A stretch of DNA of 64,000 nucleotides from Microcella humidisoli (GTDB taxonomy: Bacteria > Actinomycetota > Actinomycetes > Actinomycetales > Microbacteriaceae), in the NCBI RefSeq assembly GCF_024362325.1, contig NZ_CP101497.1, positions 620,001 through 684,000 on the forward strand, given 5' to 3'. The translations under genes were made by a program, and so were the position numbers. Shown here one piece after another: positions 61,445 to 64,000 of this stretch. How positions within the stretch are numbered: the stretch's first letter is position 1; the number at the start of each line of letters is the position of its first letter. The notes under the pieces were generated by a model. It had not been told where the DNA came from. It saw only the letters and a list, made by a program, of their open reading frames with translations, and searched no databases.

Positions 61445-62545
61445 TCAGAGCGGCGGCAGCAGGGCGCGGGCCTCGTCGGCCGGGGTGCCGAGGTGCACGA
61501 GCACGTCGAACACGAGCGGGCGCAGCAGCACGATGACGACCTGGTCGCCGACGCCCTCGACTGCGGTCGGCGTGCAGCGCCCGGCGAGCACCGCCGCGAC
61601 GGCGCGAGCCGCGTAGCGCGCGGCCTCATCGTCGCGGCTGCGGCCGAGCAGGCGCACGACCTCGGCCGCCGACTCCACGAGCTCGGCGAGCACGGGGCGG
61701 GGTCGCCCGTCGCGCACGATCACGTCGACGCGGCGCGCGATCGCGCGCACGTGGCGGGTCGTCAGGTCGGCGACGGCGAGCAGCCGCACCTCCTCGGCCA
61801 GGCGGGCGCGCTGCGAACGCAGCCACGGCGAGACGGCGGCGACGCCGCGCGCGCTCTCGAGCGAGCGGCTCCACTCGTCGATGAGCGCCTGACTGCGGCG
61901 GATGCGCGCGAGGGCGAGCTCGGCGGCGGGGGCGTCGCCCGCCCGCAGCGACTCGTGCAGGCCCGAGAGCGACTGCTCGAGCAGCGAGAACAGCGACGTC
62001 GCCTCGCCGCGCTGGCGCACGAGGTCGAAGCGCGGAATGAGGGCGGTGATGAGCAGGGCCATGGCTCCGCCCACGAGGCCGTCGAGGCTGCGCGCGAAGA
62101 CCCCGCCATCGGGAGCGGGCAGCACGGCCACGAGCATCGACTGCACGCCCGCCGCGATCGCGAACGGTGCGGAGGGCGACACGGCCCGGGCGACGACCAG
62201 CGTGACGGCGAGGATGACCGCGATCTGCCACGCCCCCTGGCCGATCACCTGCACGAGCAGGGCGCTCACCGCGATGCCGATGTTGATGCCGATGACGATC
62301 TCGACGACGCGACGCGGGGTGGCGTCGCGCGCGAGCCCGAGCGCGACGATCGTCACGGTGACGGCGACGAGAGGCAGTTCGTGCCCGAGCAGCCCGCGCG
62401 CGAGCAGGTAGGCCGCGGTCGCACCGACGACGATCTGCACGATCGCGGGCAGCGAGCGCACGACGCGGTCGAGCGCGGCGCGGGCATCCAATCGCCGACG
62501 GATGCTGCGCTCGAGCCGCTTCAGCGCCCGGGTTTCGTCGCCCAC
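61445..62545 (-). CDS. FUSC-type (aromatic acid exporter-like) membrane protein
   Basis: A 366-aa membrane protein. The N-terminal half has about six helices (PAIVQIVVGATAAYLLARGLLG; VVEIVIGINIGIAVSALLVQV; WQIAVILAVTLVVARAV; DGLVGGAMALLITALIP), as in FUSC/ArAE proteins. The C-terminal half is a cytoplasmic helical region rich in Arg and Glu. The GTG at 62545 lies 17 bp after the ygfZ stop; upstream frame is only a shadow. Probable efflux or envelope role, substrate unknown. Confidence 0.82.
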   Translation of the reverse strand: MGDETRALKRLERSIRRRLDARAALDRVVRSLPAIVQIVVGATAAYLLARGLLGHELPLVAVTVTIVALGLARDATPRRVVEIVIGINIGIAVSALLVQVIGQGAWQIAVILAVTLVVARAVSPSAPFAIAAGVQSMLVAVLPAPDGGVFARSLDGLVGGAMALLITALIPRFDLVRQRGEATSLFSLLEQSLSGLHESLRAGDAPAAELALARIRRSQALIDEWSRSLESARGVAAVSPWLRSQRARLAEEVRLLAVADLTTRHVRAIARRVDVIVRDGRPRPVLAELVESAAEVVRLLGRSRDDEAARYAARAVAAVLAGRCTPTAVEGVGDQVVIVLLRPLVFDVLVHLGTPADEARALLPPL

Positions 62546-62561
62546 GCCGACGCCGCCCGGC

Positions 62562-63686
62562 TCAGGCCTGCGGGCGCTGAACGGCGCCGAGCCGCGGCAG
62601 CCGCGGCACGCCGGCGGTGGCCCCGGCGTCGGTCGGCACGATGACCTGCTGGGCGGCGGCGATGGCCACGCCGTCGACCTCGACGACGAGCGCGGCAGCA
62701 GGATCGAGCGAGCGCTTGACGACGGCGAGCGCGATGGGCCCGAGCTCGTGGTGCCGCGCGCTCGACGTGATGGTGCCCACGGCGGCGCCCTCGTGCAGCA
62801 CGGGCGCGCCGTGGCCGGGCAGCAGGGCATCGGAGCCGTCGAGGTGCAGCATGACCAGCCGGCGGGGAGGATGGCCGAGATTGTGCACCTTCGCCACGGT
62901 CTCTTGCCCCCGATAGCAGCCCTTGCTGAGGTGCACGGCCGAGCGCAGCCAGTCGAGCTCGTGCGGGATCGTGCGGTCGTCGACCTCGCCGCCGAAGCGC
63001 GGGCGCCAGGCGGCGATGCGCAGGGCTTCGAGCGCGAGCGCGCCGGCGACGGGCAGCTCACCCGCGCGGGCCGCCACCCCGACCTCGGCGAGGCGGTCGC
63101 GCTCGACGAGTATCTCGACCGCGGGGAACTCGGCCGCGGGGTGGCCGTCCTCGGCCGCGTACTGCCAGCCGCCGACCTGCACGGCCGACCACGGGTCGTG
63201 CCAGACGAGTGGCACGCCGTTCGGCGCGGCGGGCTCGACGAGCGGCGGGGAACCCACGGGCAGCAGCTGCCCCAGCGTGGCCCACTGCTGCGACACGTCG
63301 GCGACCTCGACGCGCAGCATGAAGCGCATGCGGTCGAGCCAGGCGGCGAGCGCCGCCGTCTGCGACGCCTCGACGAGCAGCCACGCGGTCACGCCGTCAT
63401 CGATGATGCGGATGCTGTGCTCGAGCCGCCCGTTCGGATCGAGCAGCAGCGTCTCGGCCGACTGGCCCGCGTCGAGGGTGGCGAGCGACTGCGAGGTGAG
63501 CGAGTCGAGCCAGGTGAGACGGTCGGGGCCCGTGACGGTGATGACGCCGCGGTCGCTGAGGTCGACGATGGCGCGGCCCGCGGCGAGCATCCGCTGCTCG
63601 GCGACCAGGTCGCCGTAGTGGTCGGCCGTCGTGCCCGCACCGGCGACGGCGCCGGGCAGGGCCAGCAGGGGCGAGATGTCAGGCAT
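62562..63686 (-). CDS. ygfZ: Folate-binding YgfZ/GcvT-like iron-sulfur cluster repair protein
   Basis: A 374-aa protein of the YgfZ family, which binds folate and supports Fe-S cluster enzymes. The signature KGCYRGQETVAKVHNLG with the conserved cysteine is present, and the N-terminus has the GcvT-like VTGPDRLTWLDSLTSQ. It overlaps the upstream nitrobindin-like gene by 8 bp, an arrangement common in actinobacteria. Confidence 0.92.
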   Translation of the reverse strand: MPDISPLLALPGAVAGAGTTADHYGDLVAEQRMLAAGRAIVDLSDRGVITVTGPDRLTWLDSLTSQSLATLDAGQSAETLLLDPNGRLEHSIRIIDDGVTAWLLVEASQTAALAAWLDRMRFMLRVEVADVSQQWATLGQLLPVGSPPLVEPAAPNGVPLVWHDPWSAVQVGGWQYAAEDGHPAAEFPAVEILVERDRLAEVGVAARAGELPVAGALALEALRIAAWRPRFGGEVDDRTIPHELDWLRSAVHLSKGCYRGQETVAKVHNLGHPPRRLVMLHLDGSDALLPGHGAPVLHEGAAVGTITSSARHHELGPIALAVVKRSLDPAAALVVEVDGVAIAAAQQVIVPTDAGATAGVPRLPRLGAVQRPQA

Positions 63687-64000
63687 CGCGGTTCAGGGTT
63701 CCGGAGGCGTGGGTGCGCAGGTCGTTGCCGAGGGCGGCGATGTCCCACGCCCACAGCAGGCGTCCCTCGACGAGTCCGTAGAGGCGCGTCGCGGCGGCGT
63801 ACTCCTTGGCGCTCGCCGAGCGCATGACGGCATCGGTCTGCAGGTCGATGCGCGCGTCGGCGACGCGGCCCAGGTACAGCTCGCTCACGCCGCCGGGGTG
63901 GATGAGCGCCACCTCGACGTCGAAGCCGCCGTGCGGGGCCCGCAGCTGCTCGACCTGCTCGGCGGTGGCGTACGGCCGCGGCCCATCACCGGGCAGCATG
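63679..64000 (-). CDS. Nitrobindin-like (FABP-fold, DUF1794) protein, N-terminus outside the window
   Basis: The C-terminal 106 residues of a heme-binding beta-barrel protein: HPGGVSELYLGRV, DLQTDAVMRSASAKEYAAATRLYGLVEG and LLWAWDIAALG match the second half of bacterial nitrobindins, which are about 160-210 aa. The ATG at the window edge falls inside the domain, so the true start lies beyond 64000. Family members bind ferric heme and handle NO or peroxynitrite. Confidence 0.85.
   Translation of the reverse strand, partial: MLPGDGPRPYATAEQVEQLRAPHGGFDVEVALIHPGGVSELYLGRVADARIDLQTDAVMRSASAKEYAAATRLYGLVEGRLLWAWDIAALGNDLRTHASGTLNRDA

Overview
The window is high-GC DNA from an actinobacterium, most likely a Microbacteriaceae-type organism. 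The signs are strong G/C third-position bias, many GTG starts, ATGA/GTGA gene overlaps, a tRNA-Thr without encoded CCA, and the order lpqE-carD-ispDF-cysS-rlmB, which is also found (as I recall it) around carD in Mycobacterium tuberculosis. No IS element, integrase, phage module or CRISPR array was seen.

Layout. 1-2341: end of a riboflavin operon (ribE, ribBA, ribH). 2342-6012: a secreted GH14 beta-amylase behind a LacI-type operator and helically phased GGAAC repeats, then an MFS transporter. 6016-10503: a three-gene ABC-2 exporter and a one-chain ABC exporter. 10500-13689: pncA, a D,D-carboxypeptidase and a Gfo/Idh/MocA oxidoreductase in one operon. 13764-15630: two tandem CAP-domain secreted paralogues. 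Then tRNA-Thr(TGT), a membrane-anchored DsbA-like protein, an MsmK/UgpC-type ATPase, a DUF4032 protein, and two unrecognised secreted proteins (19704-22950). 23015-25850: pntAA-pntAB-pntB transhydrogenase.

25975-50860 looks like an accessory catabolic island. It holds a 2-oxoacid dehydrogenase (E2 plus a fused E1 alpha-beta), two VOC proteins, a GntR/FCD and an XRE-cupin regulator, a CUT2-type importer (lone permease, lipoprotein binding protein, and an ATPase fused to a second permease), two ketopantoate-reductase-like paralogues, a beta-hydroxyacid dehydrogenase, a PRISE-type enone reductase, three zinc alcohol dehydrogenases, an M24-fold protein missing a metal ligand, two SDRs (one without the catalytic Tyr and Lys), an Atz/Trz-type amidohydrolase and a bicupin. 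GTTCAC-N5-GTGAAC palindromes, one perfect pair plus close variants, precede several of its operons and suggest a shared regulon. The substrate cannot be named from sequence.

50924-64000: return to core genes: rlmB, cysS, ispDF, carD, lpqE, a RegX3/SenX3-type two-component system, phoU, gpmA, a methyltransferase, a DUF559/AbiEi-like gene bracketed by two 72-bp palindromic repeats, an FUSC-type membrane protein, a YgfZ-type protein and a nitrobindin-like fragment cut by the window end.
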